A stretch of 64,000 nucleotides of DNA from Chitinophagales bacterium (GTDB lineage: Bacteria; Bacteroidota; Bacteroidia; Chitinophagales; Chitinophagaceae), in assembly GCA_017303855.1 (NCBI GenBank), contig JAFLBL010000004.1, positions 124,001 through 188,000 of the forward strand, in the 5' to 3' direction. Shown here piece after piece: positions 42,882-51,226 of this stretch. The notes below the pieces were generated by a model, which was not told the origin of the DNA, made no database searches, and worked only from the letters and a program-made list of their open reading frames with translations. Made by a program: the position numbers and the translations under genes. Position 1 is the first letter of the stretch. The number at the start of each line of letters is the position of its first letter.

Positions 42882-43943
42882 ATGTCACAAAGAACTATTC
42901 TGATTATTGATGATAATGAAGATATCCGGGAGAATACGGCAGAGATTCTGTCACTCGGCGGCTATAAAACCCTGACCGCTGAAAACGGGAAAAGAGGTGT
43001 GGAAGCGGCATTGGCCGGCAAACCCGATCTGATTGTTTGTGATATCATGATGCCCGAACTGGATGGTTATGGTGTGCTGCACCTGCTCAGGAAGAATCCG
43101 GAAACCGAAAATATTCCCTTGATTTTTCTTTCCGCCAAAGCCGAAAGAAGCGACCTGCGCAAAGGAATGGAAATGGGCGCCGATGATTATATTACCAAGC
43201 CCTTTGAAGAGATAGAGCTGATGAATGCCATCGAATCCCGGCTGAAGAAGTATGAAGTACTCCAGAAAAATTACAATGCAAGCGGAAAAGGCCTGAGCGA
43301 ACTGGCCAATGATCTCCGGGAATCCGGGATGCTCCAATTCAACCCCGACAATTATAATTCTGAATTATATACCAAAAAGCAGGTGATATATGCCGAGGGC
43401 AAACGTCCCCGTTTTCTGTATTATATTGTCAAAGGAAAAGTAAAGGGATTCAAAACCCACGAAGACGGAAAGGAATATATTACGGATCTCTACAGTGACG
43501 GCGATTTTATCGGTTACCCGGCACTGATAGAAGAGAAAAATTACGATGATTCCGCCGTGGCGCTGGAAGACACCGAAATTGTACAGGTGCCCCGGGAGGA
43601 TTTCCAGCAGATGATAGAAGGCAACCTGAGCGTGGCCTCCAAATTTATCCGCATTATTACCCAGAATGTAAAAGAGAAGGAAGAACGCCTGCTGAGCCTG
43701 GCGTACAGTTCCCTGCGCAAACGGGTAGCCAAGGCCCTGGTGGATATTCATGGCAAGTTTAACAGCACGGGCGAAAACAAGCCGATTGAAATCTCCCGGG
43801 AAGATATCGCGCATTATGTGGGTACCGCTACCGAATCGCTGATCCGCACCCTGAGTGATTTTAAATCGGAGAAACTGATTGAAATTAAAGACGGAAAAAT
43901 CAGTATCAGTAATATTGAAAAGCTGAAGAACCTGTTGTATTAA
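42882..43943 (+). CDS. Receiver-Crp/Fnr fusion transcription regulator
   Basis: A 353-residue regulator. Residues 1-125 are a receiver domain: acidic D10/D11, phosphoacceptor D54 in LIVCDIMMPELDG, S84, and K106 in YITKPFEE. Residues of about 145-265 are a cyclic-nucleotide-binding-type beta-barrel (FLYYIVKGKVKGFKTHEDGKEYITDLYSDGDFIGYPAL), and residues 270-353 a Crp-type winged helix with recognition helix around T317-E318-S319-L320-I321-R322. The E and R, four apart, match the DNA-reading pair of Crp/Fnr, and the residue before E is not Arg, which favours a TGAT-type half site over TGTGA. No Fnr-style cysteine cluster is present, so oxygen sensing would have to come through phosphorylation. 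Partner is likely the PAS kinase at 32.3 kb. Confidence 0.93.
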   Translation: MSQRTILIIDDNEDIRENTAEILSLGGYKTLTAENGKRGVEAALAGKPDLIVCDIMMPELDGYGVLHLLRKNPETENIPLIFLSAKAERSDLRKGMEMGADDYITKPFEEIELMNAIESRLKKYEVLQKNYNASGKGLSELANDLRESGMLQFNPDNYNSELYTKKQVIYAEGKRPRFLYYIVKGKVKGFKTHEDGKEYITDLYSDGDFIGYPALIEEKNYDDSAVALEDTEIVQVPREDFQQMIEGNLSVASKFIRIITQNVKEKEERLLSLAYSSLRKRVAKALVDIHGKFNSTGENKPIEISREDIAHYVGTATESLIRTLSDFKSEKLIEIKDGKISISNIEKLKNLLY

Positions 43944-43968
43944 GCGAAGGGATTTTTAGTATAAAAAA

Positions 43969-43995
43969 GAGGCTGCCCGTTTCCGGGACAGCCTC
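43969..43995. terminator. Bidirectional terminator between REC-Crp and hsp20
   Basis: GAGGCTG at 43969-43975 and CAGCCTC at 43989-43995 pair, with CCCG/CGGG extending the stem, flanked by AAAAAA before and TTTTTTT after. It serves both convergent genes. Confidence 0.85.
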
Positions 43996-44015
43996 TTTTT
44001 TTCAGACACATCTTG

Positions 44016-44468
44016 TCAATTCACAGAGATGCTCTTCACTTTTTTCGGTTCATTGATTTCCAGTTTGGGAATCATGATTTTCAGTTCCCCGTTGTTGTAT
44101 TCGGCCGCGATTTTTGCGGTATCGCAGTTTTCAGGAAGGGTAAAGCTTCTGGACCAGCTGCTGTAATTGTATTCCCTGCGGTTATAACGTCCGTTCTTTT
44201 CTTCTTTCTCTTCTTTTTCTTTTTCCGCGCTGATAGTCAGCATTTCATCAAAGGCTTCCACTTTAAAATCCTTTTTCTCCATTCCGGGTGCGGCAACACA
44301 TAGCCTGAATTCTTTTTCTGTTTCGGAAACATTTACGGCCGGTACATTCATGACCTTACCCATGTTGAAAAATTCATCAATCGGGGCGTTGAAGAATTTG
44401 TCCATCCAGCCACTGTCAAACAAAGTGGGCCAGGATGACCTGGGCTTGTCAAGTGCTTTGCTTTCCAT
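44016..44468 (-). CDS. Small heat shock protein (Hsp20/alpha-crystallin)
   Basis: A 150-residue cytosolic chaperone. The N-terminal arm reads SWPTLFDSGWMDKFFNAPIDEFFNMGKVMNVPAVNVSET, followed by the alpha-crystallin domain with FRLCVAAPGMEKKDFKVEAFDEMLTISAEKEKEEKE and the conserved SRSFTLPENCDTAKIAAEYNNGELKIMIPKLE, which has the A-x-x-x-N-G-x-L motif. The C-terminal tail EINEPKKVKSISVN has the I-x-V-type anchor. An Fnr-like box at 44559 suggests it is induced with the respiration genes, like the oxygen-responsive chaperones of some other bacteria. No partner chaperone gene is adjacent. Confidence 0.92.
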   Translation of the reverse strand: MESKALDKPRSSWPTLFDSGWMDKFFNAPIDEFFNMGKVMNVPAVNVSETEKEFRLCVAAPGMEKKDFKVEAFDEMLTISAEKEKEEKEEKNGRYNRREYNYSSWSRSFTLPENCDTAKIAAEYNNGELKIMIPKLEINEPKKVKSISVN

Positions 44469-44558
44469 ACTTCTGTTTTTGGGGTGAATAATATTGTTTA
44501 CAAGGCTAATTTCACCCCGGTTTACAGGTGTATGGAATGATGGATATAATCCGGATCC

Positions 44559-44572
44559 CTGATTTTAATCAA
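44559..44572 (-). promoter_or_regulatory. Fnr-like box upstream of hsp20
   Basis: CTGATTTTAATCAA (TGAT-N4-ATCA), 90 bp before the hsp20 start codon. The best -7 candidate (TAGCCTTG, 44501-44508) is 57.5 bp from its centre, which does not equal the spacing at the other promoters, so this is the weakest member of the set. Confidence 0.5.
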
Positions 44573-44623
44573 GGGGAAAGGGTTGAGCGCGCACGTAACT
44601 TATACAATTGCTGTCTGCCGGGA

Positions 44624-45391
44624 TCACATATCCTTCCGGCGGAAACTGCGTACGGACAGCCAGAGCGGCACAGCAGCCCATAACAGCATGATGCCTGAAG
44701 TAAAAGCCACCCCGGTTCCACTGCCAAAGAAGTCTTTATACAAAGCGCCGGTATACCCCATCAGGGCGCTGATATCCATTTTAAGCATAATGAAAATACG
44801 GCCCAGGTCAATCGGGTTCAGGGCAGATAAAAGCAGTGTAAATTTTTCCATCGGGTAATCACTGAAGGCAAAGAGGATCATCAGCACCAGTCCATCGTAA
44901 ATCAGTGCAAAATAAAACCAGAGTAATAAGGCCAGCCCGATACCACGGGCTTTGTCTTTTGAACGCACAGCCGCCAGGAAAGCAATACTGGTAAATACAA
45001 CCGTAAGCGAAGAACCGGTAAATAAAAGGGCAAAGCCAGTGGCATCCGGTGCGAAAAGCAATACCGGAACCCCGACCCCCAGCCAGAAGGCGGTGAGCAG
45101 TGATACACAGACTGCGCCATATTCACTCAGGATGATACGGGTACGACTAAGCGGTTGCGATAACATCAGCTCAATAAATTCATAGGAATTGTAATAGTGA
45201 ATCGTAGTGAATACCAGGCTCACGAGGGGCAATACAATCAATACGATATTCAGCAGACTGAGCAGGGCCTTGCTGCCGTTTTCTTCCATCCGGAACATAC
45301 TGAATGAAACCAGGAAGAGAAACAGGGTATAGGCGATCACAATTTTATTGCGAAGGATATCATATAATACGTAGCGGGAGAGTTTCAGCAT
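44624..45391 (-). CDS. nosY: NosY-type ABC transporter permease
   Basis: A 255-residue membrane protein with six hydrophobic segments. It starts at the ATG at 45391 (MLKLSRYVLYDILRNKIVIAYTLFLF), which is the usual start of NosY, 10 bp after the nosF stop; a start 27 bp upstream overlaps nosF. The segment ELMLSQPLSRTRIILSEYGAV is the conserved ABC-2 permease loop (L-x-x-P-x-x-R-x-x). With NosF and NosD it forms the ABC complex that supports CuZ assembly in NosZ, delivering sulfur or copper species to the periplasm. It is the last gene of the nos operon. Confidence 0.9.
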   Translation of the reverse strand: MLKLSRYVLYDILRNKIVIAYTLFLFLVSFSMFRMEENGSKALLSLLNIVLIVLPLVSLVFTTIHYYNSYEFIELMLSQPLSRTRIILSEYGAVCVSLLTAFWLGVGVPVLLFAPDATGFALLFTGSSLTVVFTSIAFLAAVRSKDKARGIGLALLLWFYFALIYDGLVLMILFAFSDYPMEKFTLLLSALNPIDLGRIFIMLKMDISALMGYTGALYKDFFGSGTGVAFTSGIMLLWAAVPLWLSVRSFRRKDM

Positions 45392-45401
45392 AACAAAACA
45401 T

Positions 45402-46166
45402 TTAGCGGGGTGATTCATTTTTTGTCTCCAGGGCGAATAACCGGTCGATCCATTGATTGTTTGTCTCCTGACCGCGCATCACCCGGGCAATGGCTTTGCT
45501 GAGTCTGATTTCGCCGGTTTCTTCCTGTAAGGAAGCCAGGTCTTTAAAAAACTGCATATTCCCTTCCTGCAGATACAGGATATGCGTGGTGATTTCTTCC
45601 AGGTCGCTCAGCACGTGTGAAGTAATCAGAATCAGTTTGTTCTTCTTTTTTTCCGTGATGATTTTTTCCTTCAGTATTTCTGTGGACAATGGATCCAGTC
45701 CGGCAGTAGGTTCATCCAGGATCAATACCGGCGGATTAAACAGAAAAGCCAGCGCGGCACTTACTTTCTGGCGTGTGCCCCCGCTTAAGGTGCGCATCGG
45801 TTTCTGATAAACAGAGGGCAGATCAAATTGCCTGAGCAGGTCTTCATCGGTTTGCTCCTGGTGACGGATCTTTTTTATCATTTCAAACAATTCACCAACC
45901 CGCATATTGTCCGGGTATCGGCCGATCTGCGGCATATAACCTATAAACTGACGGTAAGCAGGATCTCCATTAACCGGCTGATTATGTACATGGATCGTTC
46001 CTTTATCCGGGCGCACCATCCCCAATATGGATTTGATCAGTGTTGTTTTGCCGGAGCCATTCGGTCCGATCAGGGCCACCACCTGGCCTTCGTCAAAACG
46101 GGCAGAAATATTATTCAGCACCTGCAGTTTGCGGAAGCGTTTATATACCTGTTCAATGCGGATCAT
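45402..46166 (-). CDS. nosF: NosF-type ABC transporter ATP-binding protein
   Basis: A 254-residue ATPase. Walker A is LIGPNGSGKTTLIKSI (about residues 31-46), the Q-loop lies in YMPQIGRYPDNM, the signature is TLSGGTRQKVSAALA, Walker B is PVLILDEPTAGLDP, and the switch histidine follows in LITSHVLSDLEE. It powers the NosDFY complex with NosY and NosD. Its start overlaps the nosD stop by 4 bp (ATGA), which indicates translational coupling. Confidence 0.93.
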   Translation of the reverse strand: MIRIEQVYKRFRKLQVLNNISARFDEGQVVALIGPNGSGKTTLIKSILGMVRPDKGTIHVHNQPVNGDPAYRQFIGYMPQIGRYPDNMRVGELFEMIKKIRHQEQTDEDLLRQFDLPSVYQKPMRTLSGGTRQKVSAALAFLFNPPVLILDEPTAGLDPLSTEILKEKIITEKKKNKLILITSHVLSDLEEITTHILYLQEGNMQFFKDLASLQEETGEIRLSKAIARVMRGQETNNQWIDRLFALETKNESPR

Positions 46167-47395
46167 AAGTTGTGTTTTTTCATCATCGGTTTGTTGTCAA
46201 TCAGGTTTTCCGGCGTAAGGCTGGGAATGGCTTTTTCCGCTTTGTCCAGCAGGGATACCATGAAACTACGGAAAAGCATCAGGGTAGTGGGATTCTGTTC
46301 TATGATGACGGAATACATACTCACGGGATGGTAGGGGATATCGCCGATGCCGTCCTTGTTCATGTCGTATCCTTCGTATTTGTCCCAGTAATTATTTTCA
46401 AACTGATTCAGCACCATCGTGCCATTAGTGCCTACATCAAAACTGTTGCTGGTAAAATTGTTGTGATGAAAAATATTGTCATCACAGCTTGCCTGCACTT
46501 TTATGGCCCAGCCATTGTTCCGGAACTGATTCTGATCTATTTCAATCCGGCTGCTGCCTTCCATATGTATGCCGACCGTATTCTTATAGAAACTGTTTTT
46601 AAGAATATGACTGTCGGTAATGTCTTTCAGCAGGATGCCATAGGCGGATGCTCCCCAGTTCTCTTCAAAATGATTTTGCTCCATCCACACTTTTTTGGAA
46701 TACATCACCGCCACACCCGCCCCGTTGTTGCGGAACGTGTTGTTGGTGTATTTATCGTCATTGGAAAACATAAAATGCAGACCATAACGGATATTCTTTT
46801 CGCTGTGGTTGCCCCGGATAACCGATCCGGTAACAAATTCAAAATAGATACCATCGCGGTGTCCTTCCACCCGGTTTTGCTCAATCAGCGCGCCGGAGGA
46901 TTTCCAGAGATGAATGCCGTTTCCGGTCAGTTGTTCAGAAGCGGGTATGCCTGTTATTTTATTTCCCCGGATGGTTACCTGAATGGAGTTGGAAACATGT
47001 ATGGCGAAATAAGCATGCCATACCGTATTTCTTTCAAGGATAATATTTGAACAATCCACCAGTTTGATGGAAGCGAAATCGTTCATCGCCGAGTAACCGG
47101 AATTGCGGAACGTGATACCAATGATCCGGATATTTTTTCCGCTGACCAGCAGGATTTCGTATTTGCTTTCCCCGTCCAGGACCGGGTTATTGTCTCCAAT
47201 CAGGGTGATGGACCTGGAAATAGTCAGACTGCCTTCTTTGTATATGCCCGCCTGCAGGCGGATGCTGTCATTGTCCCGCGCCAGTTCAATAGCTTTTCGT
47301 AAGGTACTGACCGGCCGGCCGGGACCAGCAATAATTGTAGTAGCTCCTGTTTGCAGAAACAAGAGCAGTGCGAGGATCGTTGGTATATGTTTCAT
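46163..47395 (-). CDS. nosD: NosD-type periplasmic copper-binding beta-helix protein
   Basis: A 410-residue exported protein with a signal peptide (MKHIPTILALLLFLQTGA). The rest is a right-handed parallel beta-helix made of repeats such as GNGIHLWKSSGALIEQNRVEG, RYGLHFMFSNDDKYTNNTF, GVAVMYSKKVWMEQNHF, GIHMEGSSRIEIDQNQF and FDVGTNGTMVLNQFENNYWDKYEGYDMNKDGIGD, ending with a calcium-loop-like DMNKDGIGD segment. NosD belongs to the NosDFY complex that matures NosZ. It lies 2 bp after nosL and overlaps nosF by 4 bp. Confidence 0.93.
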   Translation of the reverse strand: MKHIPTILALLLFLQTGATTIIAGPGRPVSTLRKAIELARDNDSIRLQAGIYKEGSLTISRSITLIGDNNPVLDGESKYEILLVSGKNIRIIGITFRNSGYSAMNDFASIKLVDCSNIILERNTVWHAYFAIHVSNSIQVTIRGNKITGIPASEQLTGNGIHLWKSSGALIEQNRVEGHRDGIYFEFVTGSVIRGNHSEKNIRYGLHFMFSNDDKYTNNTFRNNGAGVAVMYSKKVWMEQNHFEENWGASAYGILLKDITDSHILKNSFYKNTVGIHMEGSSRIEIDQNQFRNNGWAIKVQASCDDNIFHHNNFTSNSFDVGTNGTMVLNQFENNYWDKYEGYDMNKDGIGDIPYHPVSMYSVIIEQNPTTLMLFRSFMVSLLDKAEKAIPSLTPENLIDNKPMMKKHNL

Positions 47396-47397
47396 GT

Positions 47398-47838
47398 CTA
47401 TTGCAGTTTACCGGACAGTTCTTTCCAGCTGAGCAATTCTCCCTGTAAAGTGCTGTTGTATTTTTCAGCGGCTTCCCGGGTGGAGAACGCGGCTGCCTGG
47501 CTGCCCATCGGACTTTTAATGCCCGGACTTACAAGAAAACCGGCCTGGCTGATAGCAAGAAAATCATTTTCCTTTTCAAAGTTGATCACCAACTGTTGCC
47601 GGATATTTTCCTGTTTTACTTCTCCGGATTTGATGAAATGCTGCAGGCAGATCACGTCATCAAATTTATATACTTTGCCTTTATCCGTTATCAGCTCGGC
47701 CCCGAACTTCGGATCCATGATGGTCATTTTGCAGGTATAGCAGTTGTCTTTACCAATCTGCAAAGGTTCCGGGCCTGCGTTGCAGGAAATAAAAAGGAAA
47801 GAAAAGCATCCCAGTACAGAAATAATAACCTGTTTCAT
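47398..47838 (-). CDS. nosL: NosL-type copper chaperone lipoprotein
   Basis: A 146-residue lipoprotein: MKQVIISVLGCFSFLFISC with a plausible lipobox ending in cysteine 19. The mature part has the NosL hallmark CYTCKMTIMDPKFGAELITDKGKVYKFDDVICLQHFI, where C-x-x-C-x-M coordinates Cu(I). NosL delivers copper to apo-NosZ with the help of NosDFY. It overlaps the upstream NosB-like gene by 4 bp. Confidence 0.93.
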   Translation of the reverse strand: MKQVIISVLGCFSFLFISCNAGPEPLQIGKDNCYTCKMTIMDPKFGAELITDKGKVYKFDDVICLQHFIKSGEVKQENIRQQLVINFEKENDFLAISQAGFLVSPGIKSPMGSQAAAFSTREAAEKYNSTLQGELLSWKELSGKLQ

Positions 47839-48425
47839 ACTGTTGTTTTTTTACGGTGACGGTACCATTCCACAAACCAAACGGTGAATGCCAGTGCGGA
47901 AGCCCCAACTACCACCCATCCGCCTACATCGGGAAAGGAATAGGCGTCGAAGTTCAGCAACCGTTTGTGACCAAACAACGGCGGCTGATAAGAGAGACCC
48001 GGTACACGGATAGCCGCGTTAGGGTCCAGGTTGTGACCGTAGTCATAACCCCAGCGGTAGAAATCGTATACGGCCAGGGCGCCGCCAATCACCGTCAGTA
48101 TCAGGTACCATAGCAGGAATTTCCGTTTGCCGGTGATGGCCACCAGCATGCCCAGTAACATAAAGAAACCCACTACATAGGGCAGAAATTTAAATTCAGG
48201 AAACATGTCCACGCTGATATGTTTCATCCCGATATAGTGATTTAATCCATTGATAATTTCCACATCACCACTGAGACCGTTGATCCAGATATTCATCATC
48301 AGTCCTTCCGGATATTGCGGGGCAAACAGGTCAATCCGCCATACCGGCAGGAAGAAAGCGCAAACTAGGGCCCCGGATGCGAATGCGACCAGGATACGGG
48401 ACGTGGTTGTCAGATTATTTTTCAT
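47835..48425 (-). CDS. NosB-like four-helix membrane protein of the clade II nos operon
   Basis: A 196-residue membrane protein with four hydrophobic segments (about residues 9-27, 84-98, 105-122 and 168-188). The first loop carries INGLSGDVEIINGLNHYIGMKHI, and the third GHKRLLNFDAYSFPDVGGW, both rich in His and acidic residues. Position directly downstream of nosZ (with a fasciclin gene between) and upstream of nosL matches the small membrane protein of clade II nos clusters, named NosB in some descriptions. Its role is not known to me; the conserved histidines suggest metal or heme contact, which is inference. Confidence 0.7.
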   Translation of the reverse strand: MKNNLTTTSRILVAFASGALVCAFFLPVWRIDLFAPQYPEGLMMNIWINGLSGDVEIINGLNHYIGMKHISVDMFPEFKFLPYVVGFFMLLGMLVAITGKRKFLLWYLILTVIGGALAVYDFYRWGYDYGHNLDPNAAIRVPGLSYQPPLFGHKRLLNFDAYSFPDVGGWVVVGASALAFTVWFVEWYRHRKKTTV

Positions 48426-48508
48426 ACAATTTTTTTAAAAGGCTTCCGGGGCAGTTCACCCCGGAAGCGGCTGACATACATCGATCATTGAAAACGCACA
48501 GAGCTGAA

Positions 48509-49072
48509 TTATTTTTTTGCCGGGGGAAGCAGTACGCCATCCACCACGTGCACCCAACCGTTAGATGCACGTACGGATCCTACGATGGTAGCTGTTCCAT
48601 TCAGCACAATTTTTCCATCTTTTACGGAGATGGTCAGATTGTCGCCATTTACCATTCCCAGCGTCATTCCGTCTGTCAGGAATTTTGTATCCAGTGCGGA
48701 CGTGGTTACATGGTATTGCAGAATATTCTGCAGATCGGCTTTTTTATCGTCTTTCATCAGTCCGTCTACTGTTCCTGCCGGCAGTTTTTCAAAAGCGGCA
48801 TTGGTGGGTGCAAATACGGTAAAAGGGCCGGCATTGGCCAGAGAACTAACCAGTTCGGCCTGTTTCAGCGCGGCCACCAGTGTAGTGTGATCCGGTGAAC
48901 CAACGGCAACTTTTACCACGTCTTTTTGTGATACATCATCCTGTACGGCTTCCTGGCCGCCACCTGCGGGTGCATCAGCAGCTTGTGCCGGTGTGTCGGT
49001 GCTGGTGGAATTATTACAACTGCCCAGGAAGAGAGCCGTACCGATCAGTACCAGGTTGAATATTTTTTTCAT
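48509..49072 (-). CDS. Fasciclin-domain lipoprotein in the nos operon
   Basis: A 187-residue lipoprotein starting best at the ATG at 49072 (MKKIFNLVLIGTALFLGSC, lipobox LGSC). After an alanine- and threonine-rich linker comes one FAS1 domain: HTTLVAALKQAELVSSLANAGPFTVFAPTNAAFEKLPAGTVDGLM (the H1 motif PFTVFAPTNAAF), and GDNLTISVKDGKIVLNGTATIVGSVRASNGWVHVVDGVLLPP (the H2 motif with HVVDGVLLP). FAS1 domains mediate adhesion or protein contact. Its place directly downstream of nosZ suggests a role at the NosZ site of the outer or periplasmic membrane surface, but no function is known. Confidence 0.88.
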   Translation of the reverse strand: MKKIFNLVLIGTALFLGSCNNSTSTDTPAQAADAPAGGGQEAVQDDVSQKDVVKVAVGSPDHTTLVAALKQAELVSSLANAGPFTVFAPTNAAFEKLPAGTVDGLMKDDKKADLQNILQYHVTTSALDTKFLTDGMTLGMVNGDNLTISVKDGKIVLNGTATIVGSVRASNGWVHVVDGVLLPPAKK

Positions 49073-49138
49073 ATACAAACAGTTTTATGTTGGTAGTGAA
49101 ACAGCGGGTATGCAGGAATGCATAACCGCTGTTATTAT

Positions 49139-51166
49139 TTATTTGGTTGTGGATTTCTCAGCAGGAGCGGTTGTTGCAGCCGCTGGTTTGGCAGCAGGCA
49201 GGTTGGTGCCCGTGCTGAAAGTGAGCGGTACATTGGATCCTGCGGGACTCACGCGGATATAACCCTGCATTTCCTGGTGCAGTGCGGAACAGAAGTCCGT
49301 ACAATACATCGGGTATACACCGGCTTTTTCCGGTTTCCAGGCAAGGGTCTGTGTTTCGCCCGGCATAATCAGGAGCTCCGCGTTAGCAGCGCCTTTTACG
49401 GCAAATCCGTGCGGTACATCCCAATCCTGTTCCAGATTGGTTACGTGGAAGTAAACGGTTTCACCCAGTTTCACGCCTTCAATATTATCCGGTGTAAAGT
49501 GGGAACGGATAGACGTCATATACACATGTATTTCGTTTCCTTTGCGTTCCACTTTGGCATTGTTATCGCCCAGGGCCGCATAAGGGTGCTTGTTTTCTTC
49601 CAGTTTAAAAATCTTCTGACTGTTCTTCATAATCATGGAGGCCGGGATGGCTTCCGCATAGTGGGGTTCACCGATAGTCGGGAAGTCCAATACCAGTTTC
49701 ATTTTATCCCCGCTGATATCGAAGAGCTGAGCACTCTGTGTCAGTTCAGGTCCGGTAGGCAGGTAACGGTCTTTCGTGATTTTGTTATAGGCAATCACGT
49801 ATTTACCGTGTGGTTTGCTGGTGGGTCCGCCGGGTACACATAAGTGACCGATTGAATAATAAGTATTCACGCGATCCAGTACTTTCAGGTCTTTGATATT
49901 CCATTTTACGATTTCGGAAGACACGAAGAATGACGTGTAGGCATTACCGTTACCATCAAATTCAGTGTGTAAGGGGCCGAGACCGGGTTTTTGCACTTCT
50001 CCATGCAGTACGGCTTCATATTTCAATACAGGGATGCCGTCGTATTCGCCATCATAGTTTTTAGCGGCGATGGCGGCTTCAATTTTTGCAAAAGAGAAAA
50101 CGGGAATCACGGCGGCCAGTTTACCGCTTCCTACAATATACTCACCGGTGGGGTCTGTATCACAACCGTGCGGGGATTTGGGGCAGGGCATGAAGTACAC
50201 CATATCCGGACAATCTTTCGGATCCAGAACCAGCACTTCATTTTTAATTTCAGAAGTGGCGGAATGGGTGGACTCATTGTATTTGTTATGGGCGTATTTC
50301 ACCTGTTTCTTCACGCCTTTGCCGGCTTTGGCATATTCTTCCGCTTTTTTCCAGTTCACTGCCATGATGAAATCCTTGTCTTTCTGAGAAGCGTTTACTT
50401 CCAGCAGGGTGTTGGCTTTTTCAGAGTTGTAGCAACTGAAGAAGAACCAGCCGGCTGATTTTCCTTTGCCCGCACGGGCCAGGTCAAAGTTGATACCCGG
50501 AGTGGCAATCTGGAAAGACAGGTTCATTTCACCGGAGGTTTTGTCGATGCCGATAAAGCTTACGGTTCCCTTGAAATTATCTTTATAGGTATTGATGGGT
50601 ACATCCAGGTTGTCGCCCATGGGTACACTGAAACGGGTACCGGCCACTACATATTCGGAATTTTCTGTAATGAAAGGAGAAGAGTGGTTACCGGCACTGT
50701 TGGGGATTTCGATGATCTCGGCTGTTCGGAATGTTTTCATGTCAATACGGGCGATGCGCGGGGTATTGTTGGCATTGCCAAAAGCCCAGCGGCCATCGTG
50801 TTCACTTTTTGTTACCGATAAAGCGATATGGTGCAGGTCATCCCAGGGCACAAAACCGTGTGAAGTATTCAGCATCGGTTTGGTTTCTTCGCTGTAGCCC
50901 CATCCTTTTTCAGGGTCAACAGAAAAAACCGGGATCACACGGAAAAGACGGCCGGAGGGCAGGCCATATACGGACATTTGTCCGCTGAATCCTCCTGATA
51001 CAAAATTGTAGAACTCGTCGTATTTGCCGGGTGCTACATAGGCTTTCGCAGCAGCGTCACCACTTACGGCAGACTGGGCTCCCTTGGGTTTACAACCCTG
51101 GAAACTCAGGAAAGAAGCTGTAAGCACGACAAGTGCAAGCATCGTTTTAAAGAAAGTGTGTTTCAT
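49139..51166 (-). CDS. nosZ: Clade II nitrous-oxide reductase
   Basis: Reduces N2O to N2 in the periplasm. The 675-residue protein has a Sec-type signal (MKHTFFKTMLALVVLTASFLSFQGC); the cysteine at 25 in FQGC could be a lipidation site, though Q is unusual there. The absence of a twin-arginine signal marks clade II. The seven-bladed propeller carries the CuZ histidines in DDLHHIALS, CPKSPHGCDTDPTGEY and related stretches. The CuA domain has H586 (DVPHGFAVKG) and C622, C626, H630 and M633 in YCTDFCSALHQEMQGY. The tail beyond is alanine- and proline-rich. It is the second gene of the operon after a cytochrome c lipoprotein, its presumed electron donor. Confidence 0.96.
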   Translation of the reverse strand: MKHTFFKTMLALVVLTASFLSFQGCKPKGAQSAVSGDAAAKAYVAPGKYDEFYNFVSGGFSGQMSVYGLPSGRLFRVIPVFSVDPEKGWGYSEETKPMLNTSHGFVPWDDLHHIALSVTKSEHDGRWAFGNANNTPRIARIDMKTFRTAEIIEIPNSAGNHSSPFITENSEYVVAGTRFSVPMGDNLDVPINTYKDNFKGTVSFIGIDKTSGEMNLSFQIATPGINFDLARAGKGKSAGWFFFSCYNSEKANTLLEVNASQKDKDFIMAVNWKKAEEYAKAGKGVKKQVKYAHNKYNESTHSATSEIKNEVLVLDPKDCPDMVYFMPCPKSPHGCDTDPTGEYIVGSGKLAAVIPVFSFAKIEAAIAAKNYDGEYDGIPVLKYEAVLHGEVQKPGLGPLHTEFDGNGNAYTSFFVSSEIVKWNIKDLKVLDRVNTYYSIGHLCVPGGPTSKPHGKYVIAYNKITKDRYLPTGPELTQSAQLFDISGDKMKLVLDFPTIGEPHYAEAIPASMIMKNSQKIFKLEENKHPYAALGDNNAKVERKGNEIHVYMTSIRSHFTPDNIEGVKLGETVYFHVTNLEQDWDVPHGFAVKGAANAELLIMPGETQTLAWKPEKAGVYPMYCTDFCSALHQEMQGYIRVSPAGSNVPLTFSTGTNLPAAKPAAATTAPAEKSTTK

Positions 51167-51226
51167 ATTTACTATTTAGCAGTTAAGAAAAAGAATCCTG
51201 AAAGATGGTTTTTGTTTCAATCGGGA

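Noticed and set aside
46172..47050. Plus-strand open frame of 292 codons opposite nosD
   Set aside because: It is antisense to the well-supported NosD beta-helix gene, has no signature or start context, and its composition follows the opposite strand.
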